Below are positions 1-6,664 of a stretch of DNA of 8,730 nucleotides, piece after piece. A program made the translations under genes and the position numbers. The notes under the pieces are model-generated. The model was given only the letters and a program-made list of their open reading frames with translations. It was not told the DNA's origin and ran no database searches. Where the stretch lies: positions 1-8,730 of the forward strand of contig JAISKY010000172.1 in the NCBI GenBank assembly GCA_031260745.1, written 5' to 3'. This DNA is from Oscillospiraceae bacterium. Lineage in GTDB: Bacteria; Bacillota; Clostridia; Oscillospirales; Oscillospiraceae. Within the stretch, counting starts at the first letter, position 1; every line of letters begins with the position of its first letter.

Positions 1-563
1 ATCTCCGGCGAGAAAAACGGCGTTCTGGCGGCGGCGCAATCGTCCGCTATCATATACACGTCAGGCTTTACGATGTCGAACTTACGGCTCAAAACTTCTA
101 AATTGTATTCGGACAGATACTCGTTAAGAGCTATTACCTCGTCGGGTTCTTCAACCATCGCGAGCATCGCTTCCTCAAAACCCATAAAGCTGACAAGCGT
201 TTGGAAATAGTCGCCGCCCAGCGCTACAATCGCGATGTTTTTCCTGTCTTTACCCTCGACGTCCTTTTTGTAGTACGCCTCAAAGTCCACATTGCGTATA
301 TCGGGGTTTTTGATTACGTCGCGCCATTTGGTTATATCTTTAAGTATAAATCTGCCCGGTTCGGGCAGCGCGCCGTTACCCAAATCCCGCGACCCGACAA
401 ACCTAACTCCCCACGGGTTAAACGCGAATCCTCGCGGAGCAAACGCGGGGGTCGCGAAATCATCTACCCACAGGAAATCAGAGTACGGTTCAAAGCCCGA
501 CGGAATATACTCCGGAATCTCTCCGCGCAGCATTTGGAGATAGTTTTCTTTTGGAGTCAGCAT
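1..563 (-). CDS. URO-D / MtaA-like family protein, N-terminal part (runs off left edge)
   Basis: The minus strand is open from an ATG at 563 to the window edge, giving 187 codons with no stop. The start is fixed by AGAGGTGAT (576-568), six bases upstream. The protein begins MLTPKENYLQMLRGEIPEYI. It matches the complete URO-D-like protein at 6665-7768 along its length: W-G-V near residue 50, a KDITKWRDVIKNPDI segment like LTDVNDWERVVKFPDV, a VSFMGFEEA segment like ISFMEFENA, and DDCAAARTPFFSP (174-186) against DDWGSQRAPFFSP. It lacks the roughly 30-residue N-terminal extension of that paralog. The superfamily covers uroporphyrinogen decarboxylase and cobamide-dependent methyltransferases. The sequence is closer to the uncharacterised MtaA-like members, so haem synthesis is unlikely. 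The HxC metal site expected further on lies outside the window. Substrate is unknown. The gene is divergent from the glycosidase-like pair. Confidence 0.85.
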   Translation of the reverse strand, partial: MLTPKENYLQMLRGEIPEYIPSGFEPYSDFLWVDDFATPAFAPRGFAFNPWGVRFVGSRDLGNGALPEPGRFILKDITKWRDVIKNPDIRNVDFEAYYKKDVEGKDRKNIAIVALGGDYFQTLVSFMGFEEAMLAMVEEPDEVIALNEYLSEYNLEVLSRKFDIVKPDVYMIADDCAAARTPFFSPE

Positions 564-666
564 TAATATCACCTCTGTTTTAATTTATAGTAATTCAAGT
601 TTAGTTCAGCCGATTCGGTTAAGAAAAAGCAAACGACCGGCTATTGGATTTTCCGCGTATATTGGT

Positions 667-691
667 GACGAATCTTATAGCGCGATTCGTC
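667..691 (-). other. Stem-loop in the 5' leader of the left URO-D-like gene
   Basis: GACGAATC at 667-674 pairs perfectly with GATTCGTC at 684-691 around a nine-base loop. It falls near the start of the predicted leader of about 135 nt between the minus-strand promoter (706-734) and the start codon at 563. A weaker imperfect stem (AGCCG with CGGCT, around 608-645) follows. I recognise no known riboswitch and see no B12-box-like element. Whether it is regulatory is unknown. Confidence 0.4.
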
Positions 692-705
692 TGTCCTCAT
701 TATTT

Positions 706-734
706 ATTATGCACAAATGCCGAGCTTTTGTCAA
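706..734 (-). promoter_or_regulatory. Housekeeping promoter for the left URO-D-like gene
   Basis: Read on the minus strand, a perfect -35 TTGACA (734-729) is followed by exactly 17 bases and then a -10 CATAAT (711-706). Transcription would start near 699, leaving a leader of about 135 nt before the ATG at 563. No other good promoter was seen between it and the gene. The assignment is from motif match only. Confidence 0.7.
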
Positions 735-745
735 GAACTTTTTTT

Positions 746-774
746 ACACTTTCACGCTATACCGCACACTTTCA
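746..774 (-). repeat. Two identical 9-bp direct repeats, 20-bp period, upstream of the -35: candidate activator site
   Basis: The plus strand carries ACACTTTCA at 746-754 and again at 766-774, reading TGAAAGTGT twice on the minus strand. The copies are 20 bp apart start to start, about two helical turns, so both lie on the same face of the DNA. The nearer copy ends 11 bp upstream of the -35 hexamer (734-729). Tandem same-orientation half-sites two turns apart next to a -35 are typical of AraC/XylS-type activators, which often accompany sugar-uptake loci in Bacillota. No regulator gene is present here, so the binding protein is unknown. Confidence 0.5.
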
Positions 775-960
775 TTTGATTTCCTTGTGTCTTGTTTTGA
801 GGTTTAATATAGCGTATAATTCGTCCGAAACTACGTTCCGGACGTTGATTGCGTCGGTTAAAACGCCTTCAAGCGAGGCAATCGTAATAATACCGCTTAG
901 TTTTGCCGAGCTTGGACGATTAGCCGTTCGCGGACTGCGGTCGAGTTGCCCGATTTTTGG
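772..960 (-). pseudogene. Possible remnant of a coding sequence, no start codon, unrecognised
   Basis: The minus strand has a 62-codon open stretch between a stop at 963-961 and a TGA at 774-772. It contains no ATG, GTG or TTG. Its central part (SGIITIASLEGVLTDAINVR and following residues) shows the purine-first codon bias of the real genes nearby, and its translation looks protein-like. It could be a decayed gene tail stranded in the divergent spacer, or chance. Its TGA lies inside one of the repeats at 746-774. I do not recognise a family. The rest of the 564-1070 spacer holds the two promoters, the leader stem-loop and nothing else I can identify. Confidence 0.15.
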
Positions 961-1001
961 TTATTTATATGTGGGTTGAGTTTATTCCGGTATTTTAACT
1001 C

Positions 1002-1030
1002 TTGAAGTAAGAGTATATTTGTGTTATTTT
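1002..1030 (+). promoter_or_regulatory. Candidate promoter for the tandem glycosidase-like genes
   Basis: TTGAAG (1002-1007) is followed after 17 bases by TATTTT (1025-1030). Predicted transcription start is near 1037, about 35 bases before the preferred start codon at 1071. The -10 is weak, so the promoter may depend on an activator or be misplaced. It is the best candidate in the spacer on this strand. Confidence 0.4.
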
Positions 1031-1055
1031 TAACAAAATAGATTAATTAATGAAA

Positions 1056-1060
1056 AGAGG
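1056..1060 (+). promoter_or_regulatory. Ribosome binding site deciding the start at 1071
   Basis: AGAGG at 1056-1060 sits 10 bases before an ATG at 1071. An in-frame ATG at 1050 lies upstream of this element and has only AT-rich sequence before it, with no Shine-Dalgarno match. Starting at 1071 also places the conserved YED motif at residues 28-30, as in the downstream paralog (26-28). Confidence 0.55.
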
Positions 1061-1070
1061 TATTGTGTAT

Positions 1071-2783
1071 ATGGTCGATTCTATTCAGGAAAATATTAAG
1101 CTGAATCTATCTGAGACCCCGTTTTCAATGCGCGGCTCTAGGCACATGATATACGAGGATACGGACGGTTTGTATTATACGCAAACTCCATTGGCTCCGG
1201 TATTCTCGTTCACCGGCTCGCGTCCGAAAGGCTTACTGAAGATTGCCGTTCGGAGCGGCGGGGTTGAGCTTCCGTACACATACAATGCCACGGCATTCTA
1301 TGTAGAACTTGTTACGGATAAAGGTTACGTCAGGTTCACGATTGATGAATCAGCTAACGCTCTGCGTATTGAGGGAAATGTTCCCGAACTCACGTTTTCG
1401 GGCGAATTTGGGTTCGGCGAAATGTCCGCAATAACGAAATACGGCGTTGAAATGCACCTTAGCGCGCGTCTTGTGTTCTCAAACCGAGCGGGAAAGTTCG
1501 AGTTTGACGATACGTGGCAGCTTGCGCTTTGGAATAACGTAGACCCAGTTCTGCACATTACGCCCGAATACGGGAAGTTTGACGTTGTACTTTTCGACGT
1601 ACCGTATGACGCCGCTCCGCCCGAAGTCACGCTGACTTTTGACGAGTGCGTCAATACGAACGCGGAGGCGTTTGAGCGATTCGCCGGAATGGTTAAGACG
1701 ATTCCTCCGGCGTGGAAACCTCTGGCGGATATTTTGACGTACTCTATCTGGATTGGTTATCAAAACGCCGCGGGCGGCGAAGTTTTGTTCAACAGCAGAT
1801 ACACGGACACTACCGCGGTATCGCTTAATCATTACGCGGCTTCGCTTGCGTTTAACTGCCCGTTTTGCGCGAGCGCGTTAATTGACGCGGCGTTAGGCTC
1901 TATAAAACCCGGAGGTTTAGTTCCGTCCGCTCCCGGCGGGAGGTCTGAGGCTTCTGTTCCGCTCTACGGTTTTGCCGTACTTAGACTGTTGAATGACAAT
2001 ATTCTCGGCAAACTTCCGAAAACTCGGATTAGCGAACTTTATACAAGGCTTTCGGACGCCGCCGAATGGTGGATTAAAAACCGTTATGACGGCAAGGGTT
2101 TATTCTACTACGCCTACCGCAGAGAGTCGGGTTTTTCAAATCCCAGCATTTTCGCAGTTGGTACTCCCGCGATTACTCCCGACCTTCAAACCTATTTGAT
2201 TTTACTTACATCTCTGCTGATTAAGCTGTCCGAGTTGTCCGGAAATAATGTCAGCGCTGAAAAATGGAATAAATTAAACGAATTGCAATTGTCCGCGTTA
2301 ATTTCGGAGCTTTGGAACGGCGGAGCGTTCGTTTGTAAAGACTACTATTCCGGCGCGGTAAAAATATCCGAAAGTTTGTTCTCGTTTATTCCGTTGTTGC
2401 TTGGCGACAGACTGCCAAAGGATATTACGGATAAACTGGCGTCCGCGCTTGACGACGACGCAAGTTTTGTCAGCGATAACGGACTGCGCTCCGAAAGTAA
2501 GGCAAGCGAATACTATCTGCCCGGAGTTCAGGGTTGCGGAGCGGTTGACCTTACGCTTAACGCGCTGATAATCTGGGGTCTTAAAGATTCAGATAAGCAC
2601 GAACTTGCGAGGAAATACGCGCTTTCAGTTTTGAGCTTCGCCAAAGCCAACGGCGTAAAGCTAAGTTACGCGCCCGCCGACGAGGTTAATACGCCGCCGG
2701 AAGTCGCTGACAGGTACAGCCCTGCCGGAAGCGCGGTTCTAATCGCGATAGCCGCGAAAGCCTTAGATTTAAGAAAGGAATAG
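1071..2783 (+). CDS. GH63/MGH1-like (alpha/alpha)6-barrel protein with degenerate acid motif
   Basis: Start chosen at 1071 (570 aa); an in-frame ATG at 1050 would add seven residues but has no ribosome binding site. No signal peptide is visible, so it is probably cytoplasmic. Residues 1 to about 200 are beta-rich; the remainder is helical and aligns with the next gene, giving the layout of GH63/MGH1-like glycosidases. Shared landmarks are the N-terminal YED, a P-L-Y-G-F-A segment against P-F-Q-G-F-A, SGFSNPS (353-359) against SGWDDAS, TPxxTPDxxxYLI against a similar block, and LLGDRLP (443-449). The aspartates of the paralog's SGWDD are Ser and Asn here, and the C-terminal NEP/WPWNTWS block is also lost. 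It may therefore be a non-catalytic partner, or an enzyme with relocated catalytic residues. Substrate is unknown. It is first of a two-gene operon, five bases before the paralog. Confidence 0.7.
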   Translation: MVDSIQENIKLNLSETPFSMRGSRHMIYEDTDGLYYTQTPLAPVFSFTGSRPKGLLKIAVRSGGVELPYTYNATAFYVELVTDKGYVRFTIDESANALRIEGNVPELTFSGEFGFGEMSAITKYGVEMHLSARLVFSNRAGKFEFDDTWQLALWNNVDPVLHITPEYGKFDVVLFDVPYDAAPPEVTLTFDECVNTNAEAFERFAGMVKTIPPAWKPLADILTYSIWIGYQNAAGGEVLFNSRYTDTTAVSLNHYAASLAFNCPFCASALIDAALGSIKPGGLVPSAPGGRSEASVPLYGFAVLRLLNDNILGKLPKTRISELYTRLSDAAEWWIKNRYDGKGLFYYAYRRESGFSNPSIFAVGTPAITPDLQTYLILLTSLLIKLSELSGNNVSAEKWNKLNELQLSALISELWNGGAFVCKDYYSGAVKISESLFSFIPLLLGDRLPKDITDKLASALDDDASFVSDNGLRSESKASEYYLPGVQGCGAVDLTLNALIIWGLKDSDKHELARKYALSVLSFAKANGVKLSYAPADEVNTPPEVADRYSPAGSAVLIAIAAKALDLRKE

Positions 2784-2788
2784 AAGAT

Positions 2789-4600
2789 ATGATGCTGGGA
2801 ACTCACGAAAAATTTAACTTACTGCGCTCTCCTTATCCGAGGGGCGGCTCCGCGTTTTACCTATATGAGGATTTCTACGCGCGGCTTCTTAGACTGACGA
2901 ATTTCAAGTCAATGGATATGAATAACTCCAGTGACTTCATATTTGATTTGAAACTCACTCAAAACGGAATGCCCGTAAAATACGATTACACCGCTGACGC
3001 GGGTTCGATTAAACTTACCGGCGAAACCGGAGGCGCGGTGGAAATCGTTCTCACCAACCGCGACCATCTTCGTATTCGCGGTACGAACGCGGGACTACGG
3101 CTTGAGCTTCGCGGCGCGATAGACGGACGCGGCGCAGCGGCGGTAGAGGGCGTTTATCCTCTGCCGAACGGGAGCGGAACCGAAGCAATCTTCGGCAAAT
3201 ACGGTAAGATAATGTTTAAGGCGCTGACCGGGAGTTTGGTTATCGACGCTCCGTACAACTACGCTAAGGGAGCGTACGACGAATTTGTCGTTAACCTGCT
3301 GCCCGATACTCAAAGCGGCGGTTTTGACGCGGCTTTGCACGAATATGTCAACGAATATATCGAGTATCCAAATTACGAACCTTTTGACGAGCTTATTTCG
3401 GAGAATAACGCAGATTTTGCCGAATGGAAAAAGAAATATCCTCCGGTGGCGAAAGGTTACGAGGAAACCGCAGAATACGCCCAGTGGGTGGTGTGGAGTC
3501 ACCGCACCAAAGTTACGGGCGGATTTTCGAGCAATATGATACTGTTCCACTATCAGTGGCTTGCCGGAGCGGCAAGCTGGCAGCAAAGCTATGCCGCGAT
3601 GCCATTGCAAAATGACCCGTACGAAGCGTGGAAACTGATTTGCGCTATGTTTGATTATCAGGATAAACGCACCGGGCGAATTAACAGTATGGCAATTTTC
3701 GATATGGAACCCGCTACTTCGGGAGGCGGCAACCACCATCAGGCTCCGTTCCAGGGCTTCGCGCTTGATTTTCTTATTAGACGTTGCGGAGACGCGTTCC
3801 TCACTCCCGCCGAATGTATCAGAATGTACCCTAAGTTCGCGAAATGGGCAAACTTTTGGACAACGTACCGTTCAGCCGACAGGGGCGACGATTTGATAGC
3901 GTTAACCACTCCGCACCAAAGCGGTTGGGATGACGCGTCCAACTTCCACAAAGGATTCCCAACAAGCAGTCCCGATGTTATTGCGTTCCTTGTAATACTA
4001 TTTGAGGCTTGCTCCCGACTTGCCAAAGGCGCGGGCGAGGACGCCGCTGCGGACGACTGGACGGTTCGCTCGAAAAAACTGCTTGATATATTAATTAACG
4101 AGTTTTGGGACGGCGAAAAGTTTATCACCAGAAAAGACGGCGAAGTCGTAGATAGTATGAGCTTGGCGTGTTATCAGCCGATATTGCTGGGCGACAGACT
4201 TCCGCGGGAGATTATCGACAAAATAGCGGCGAAAATAACCGACGAAAGCGAATTTCTAAGTCCGGTAGGTTTGGCAAGCGAAAGCCTGAAAAGCCCGATA
4301 ATAAATTTTGAGCGAAACTTTGTACTTGGAAAAGTAGTCGCTCCGGCGAATATGATACTCAGCGTCGGGCTAAGCCTTGCGGGTAAGACGAAAGAAGCGG
4401 ATTTGATTGCGCGTAGGTTTTGCGACAAGGTAAAAAAAGAGGGTATTATACTCGGATTCGTTCCGGTTGATACGTATCCGCTAACGGGCGAAAAAGTTCC
4501 GGTATTCAACGAGCCAAACGCGGGCGACGGTTGGCCGTGGAACACTTGGAGCGCGAATTGTTTCCTGATAATGGCAAGCTCGGTGATTCAGAACCAATAA
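2789..4600 (+). CDS. Predicted glycoside hydrolase, GH63/MGH1-like (alpha/alpha)6 barrel
   Basis: The protein has 603 aa and starts at 2789, nine bases after AAGGA (2775-2779), which lies inside the end of the preceding gene, so the two are probably translationally coupled. No signal peptide or membrane segment is seen, so a cytoplasmic location is likely. Residues 1 to about 205 are beta-rich; about 225-603 form the predicted helical barrel. The barrel shows HQSGWDDASNF (376-386), SPDVIAFLV (394-402), NEFWDGEKF (437-445), QPILLGDRLP (463-472) and a C-terminal NEPNAGDGWPWNTWS (574-588). In GH63 and mannosylglycerate-hydrolase-like enzymes an SGxDD/N motif carries the acid aspartate and a C-terminal glutamate acts as base. 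By analogy D381 or D382 and E575 are candidates. These enzymes invert alpha-glycosidic bonds, but the substrate here is unknown. An alternative is another (alpha/alpha)6 family such as a GH37-like or GH15-like enzyme. Confidence 0.75.
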   Translation: MMLGTHEKFNLLRSPYPRGGSAFYLYEDFYARLLRLTNFKSMDMNNSSDFIFDLKLTQNGMPVKYDYTADAGSIKLTGETGGAVEIVLTNRDHLRIRGTNAGLRLELRGAIDGRGAAAVEGVYPLPNGSGTEAIFGKYGKIMFKALTGSLVIDAPYNYAKGAYDEFVVNLLPDTQSGGFDAALHEYVNEYIEYPNYEPFDELISENNADFAEWKKKYPPVAKGYEETAEYAQWVVWSHRTKVTGGFSSNMILFHYQWLAGAASWQQSYAAMPLQNDPYEAWKLICAMFDYQDKRTGRINSMAIFDMEPATSGGGNHHQAPFQGFALDFLIRRCGDAFLTPAECIRMYPKFAKWANFWTTYRSADRGDDLIALTTPHQSGWDDASNFHKGFPTSSPDVIAFLVILFEACSRLAKGAGEDAAADDWTVRSKKLLDILINEFWDGEKFITRKDGEVVDSMSLACYQPILLGDRLPREIIDKIAAKITDESEFLSPVGLASESLKSPIINFERNFVLGKVVAPANMILSVGLSLAGKTKEADLIARRFCDKVKKEGIILGFVPVDTYPLTGEKVPVFNEPNAGDGWPWNTWSANCFLIMASSVIQNQ

Positions 4601-4626
4601 TCCGGATTTCGGGCGTACTTTAGCCG

Positions 4627-4671
4627 ATTAACCCGAATTTGGTTAGTGACGCTCAAAAACGTAGGTTTTTG
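4627..4671 (+). other. Two small adjacent hairpins after the glycosidase pair, possible weak terminator
   Basis: ATTAACC (4627-4633) can pair with GGTTAGT (4641-4647), including one G-T wobble. CAAAAAC (4654-4660) pairs perfectly with GTTTTTG (4665-4671) around GTAG. Neither is GC-rich nor followed by a clean T run, so termination would be inefficient and readthrough into the binding-protein gene is possible. Confidence 0.25.
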
Positions 4672-4684
4672 GAACAAATTAGTA

Positions 4685-4713
4685 TTGACAATGTTAATTT
4701 TTAATGTTATTAT
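4685..4713 (+). promoter_or_regulatory. Strong housekeeping promoter for the substrate-binding lipoprotein
   Basis: A perfect -35 TTGACA (4685-4690), a 17-base spacer and a TATTAT -10 (4708-4713) lie just upstream of a strong ribosome binding site, GGAGG (4734-4738), and the ATG at 4745. Predicted transcription start is near 4720, giving a leader of about 25 bases. AATGTTA occurs twice across the promoter (4690-4696 and 4703-4709). The binding-protein gene therefore has its own high-level expression, as expected for a component needed in excess. Confidence 0.75.
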
Positions 4714-4744
4714 TAATCAATTCTTAAAATAACGGAGGTAAAAA

Positions 4745-6553
4745 ATGAAACGCAGAAGTTTAGTGTTGCTGCTGGCATTGGTAATGATAGCCGGATTATT
4801 CGGCGCGTGCCAACCTACGGCAACTACGGAAACCAGTCCGACGCCCACGCCGGCATCGGCGACGGCATCAGCGGCGCCGTCAGCTAATACGGGCGACGAT
4901 AATTCGTCGAATACAGGCGACGACGTTGGGGGCGACGGTAATCCGGCGCACAATTTGGCCGCCGGAAACTACGAAACCGACGATTACGGCGTACCTCTTG
5001 AGGAGTACACCTACGAATTGCCGCTAACCACTGCGGGTGAAACGTATACCTATTACACCTCTGAGGTTATGGCCGGCGAATTCGACGTTACAACCTACGG
5101 TCAGTCCAATCCCTATTACGCGTTCTTACAGGAAAAAACCGGATTGGTATTTGACTTCATCATCGTAACTCAGGGCTATCCCGGAGCGGGACCGCGTTGG
5201 GACGACCTCGCGATTCGCCTCGCGTCCGATGACATTCCCGACATATCAACCAACATTGACTGGTATTATCCCGGAATGATTCAGACTGCGTTTGAAGAAG
5301 GTTTCTTCACGAATCTGTACCCGTACAAAGAGTATTTCCCCAATTACTGGCGTATGGCGAACGCTCACCCGGACGATTTGAATCTTCTGGCTACGATTGA
5401 ACCTTTGCCGGAAGTAATTCAGACATTCTGGTGCCTTGAGTGGGAACCGGTAAATCTGCATAGAATTACCACTCGCGGCGACTATCTTGAGCGTCTTGGA
5501 CTTATTAACGACGACGTCATAACTTTAGACCAACTTCACGACGCGCTTTTGCGTTACAGAGTTGAGCTTGACGTTGAAAATCCGTTCTATCTAATCAGCA
5601 CGATTGATTCTCACGGAATTTTCGTGGCGTATGACATTCCCACCGGAATTGACCTGACCAGCCCCGCTACTCCGTATATCAACAAGCAGGGTAAAATCGC
5701 GTTCGGTAACTCCGACGAGAACGCGAAGGCGTTCCTTTCAGATTTACTCGTTTGGAAAGACGAGGGACTGTTCAACGACGACTGGATGACTTCACTCGCG
5801 AACGACGCGATTCACCTGATTGACCAGGGTTGCGCTACGACAGGTATGGTTCCGACAGAAGCGAAACAGTACGAGTACGCCGGCAACGCTACCGCGGACC
5901 CGAACGCTCACTGGGTGCCGTTGCATATCCCGGTACAGTACGAAGGACAGGTATTGCACTTAGGCGACCAGCGCAGTTGGGTTGAATGGGGTTCGTGGTG
6001 GATTGGCGGTAAGGCCGAGGATATTCCGCTGTTAGCGTCGTACTGCGATTACTTATACAGCGACGAAGGAATATTCGACCAAAACTACGGTATTGAAGGC
6101 GAAACCTTCAACTTCAATGAAAAAGGCGAGCCTGTGCTTTCCGATTTCATTCAAAACCACCCGTACGGCTTATCGTTCGCGGTAATGACCTATATGGCTT
6201 GCGAACTCTATGACGGCGGCGTTTCAATGCGTAACCGTTCGTACGCGTTCCCGGGCGGCGAGCGTTTCAAGGCTTTCCACGAGTATTGGGGCGACCCGAA
6301 CTACTACCAGTATGACGGTTCGATGCAATGGCCGAGCGCGGTTACATTTACTCCGGAAGAACAAACCGAGCTTAATACTTACACTGCGGATATGACTACC
6401 TATTTGCAAGAGCAATATCTGCAATTCGTTGACGGTACTAAGCCTCTTACGGAGTGGGACAGCTACGTTTCCGGACTTGAAACACTTGGTTGGTATCGCG
6501 CTATTGACGTGTATCAACAAGCGTATGACCGCTTCATCGAGAATTACGGTTGA
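4745..6553 (+). CDS. ABC transporter substrate-binding lipoprotein, sugar (LplA-like) type
   Basis: This 602-aa secreted lipoprotein should bind a solute, probably a carbohydrate, outside the membrane and deliver it to an ABC permease. Residues 1-21 form a lipoprotein signal (MKRRS, then a hydrophobic core) ending LFGA before the predicted lipidated C22. The F at -3 is slightly off the usual lipobox. Residues 23-70 are a disordered S/T/P/A/D-rich tether with NTGDD twice (48-52, 56-60). The mature domain has family hallmarks: YAFLQEKTGL (125-134) and LASDDIPDI (159-167), followed by aromatic-rich segments such as DWYYPGM. The length fits the large LplA-type proteins rather than the usual 400-450-residue sugar binders. 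Start is set by GGAGG six bases upstream. No permease or ATPase follows; a terminator comes directly after. The ligand cannot be read from sequence. Confidence 0.88.
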   Translation: MKRRSLVLLLALVMIAGLFGACQPTATTETSPTPTPASATASAAPSANTGDDNSSNTGDDVGGDGNPAHNLAAGNYETDDYGVPLEEYTYELPLTTAGETYTYYTSEVMAGEFDVTTYGQSNPYYAFLQEKTGLVFDFIIVTQGYPGAGPRWDDLAIRLASDDIPDISTNIDWYYPGMIQTAFEEGFFTNLYPYKEYFPNYWRMANAHPDDLNLLATIEPLPEVIQTFWCLEWEPVNLHRITTRGDYLERLGLINDDVITLDQLHDALLRYRVELDVENPFYLISTIDSHGIFVAYDIPTGIDLTSPATPYINKQGKIAFGNSDENAKAFLSDLLVWKDEGLFNDDWMTSLANDAIHLIDQGCATTGMVPTEAKQYEYAGNATADPNAHWVPLHIPVQYEGQVLHLGDQRSWVEWGSWWIGGKAEDIPLLASYCDYLYSDEGIFDQNYGIEGETFNFNEKGEPVLSDFIQNHPYGLSFAVMTYMACELYDGGVSMRNRSYAFPGGERFKAFHEYWGDPNYYQYDGSMQWPSAVTFTPEEQTELNTYTADMTTYLQEQYLQFVDGTKPLTEWDSYVSGLETLGWYRAIDVYQQAYDRFIENYG

Positions 6554-6586
6554 TTCACCTATTTACGGTTAAGTAACGCTAATATC

Positions 6587-6634
6587 AACGCTCCTGTTTT
6601 CTCTCGCGAGAAAACAGGAGCGTTTGCGTATTTT
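6587..6634 (+). terminator. Intrinsic terminator, probably bidirectional between convergent genes
   Basis: A perfect 17-bp stem (6587-6603 with 6608-6624) closes a TCGC tetraloop and is followed by TTTGCGTATTTT. It lies 33 bases after the stop of the binding-protein gene. It also lies beyond the stop at 6665 of the convergent minus-strand gene, where the downstream T-tract is poorer, so termination in the plus direction should be stronger. Confidence 0.9.
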
Positions 6635-6664
6635 ACCTTAATAACTTTTGTTCAGCGATAAGCT

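Noticed and set aside
1..563. HemE, the haem-pathway uroporphyrinogen decarboxylase
   Set aside because: The sequence matches the divergent MtaA-like paralog at 6665-7768, the gene context contains no haem genes, and two paralogs in one carbohydrate-type locus argue against a housekeeping role.
201..566. Plus-strand open frame of 121 codons at the left edge
   Set aside because: It is antisense to the URO-D-like gene, whose protein clearly aligns with the second URO-D-like protein in the window.
564..705. Cobalamin riboswitch upstream of a possible corrinoid-linked gene
   Set aside because: The leader is too short for a full element and I could find no B12-box-like sequence.
644..979. Plus-strand open frame of 111 codons in the divergent spacer
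   Set aside because: It runs across the minus-strand leader, promoter and direct repeats, has no ribosome binding site, and shows weaker codon bias than the opposite strand.
3095..3739. Open frame of 214 codons on the minus strand
   Set aside because: It lies entirely antisense within the glycosidase-like gene, has no ribosome binding site, and its composition is that of a reverse-frame shadow. Similar shorter antisense frames at 1325-1654, 1479-1832, 3739-4128 and 4174-4545 were rejected for the same reason.
4690..4709. AATGTTA direct repeat across the lipoprotein promoter as an operator
   Set aside because: The repeat is AT-rich, only 7 bp long with a 13-bp period, and overlaps the promoter spacer, so chance is the simpler explanation.
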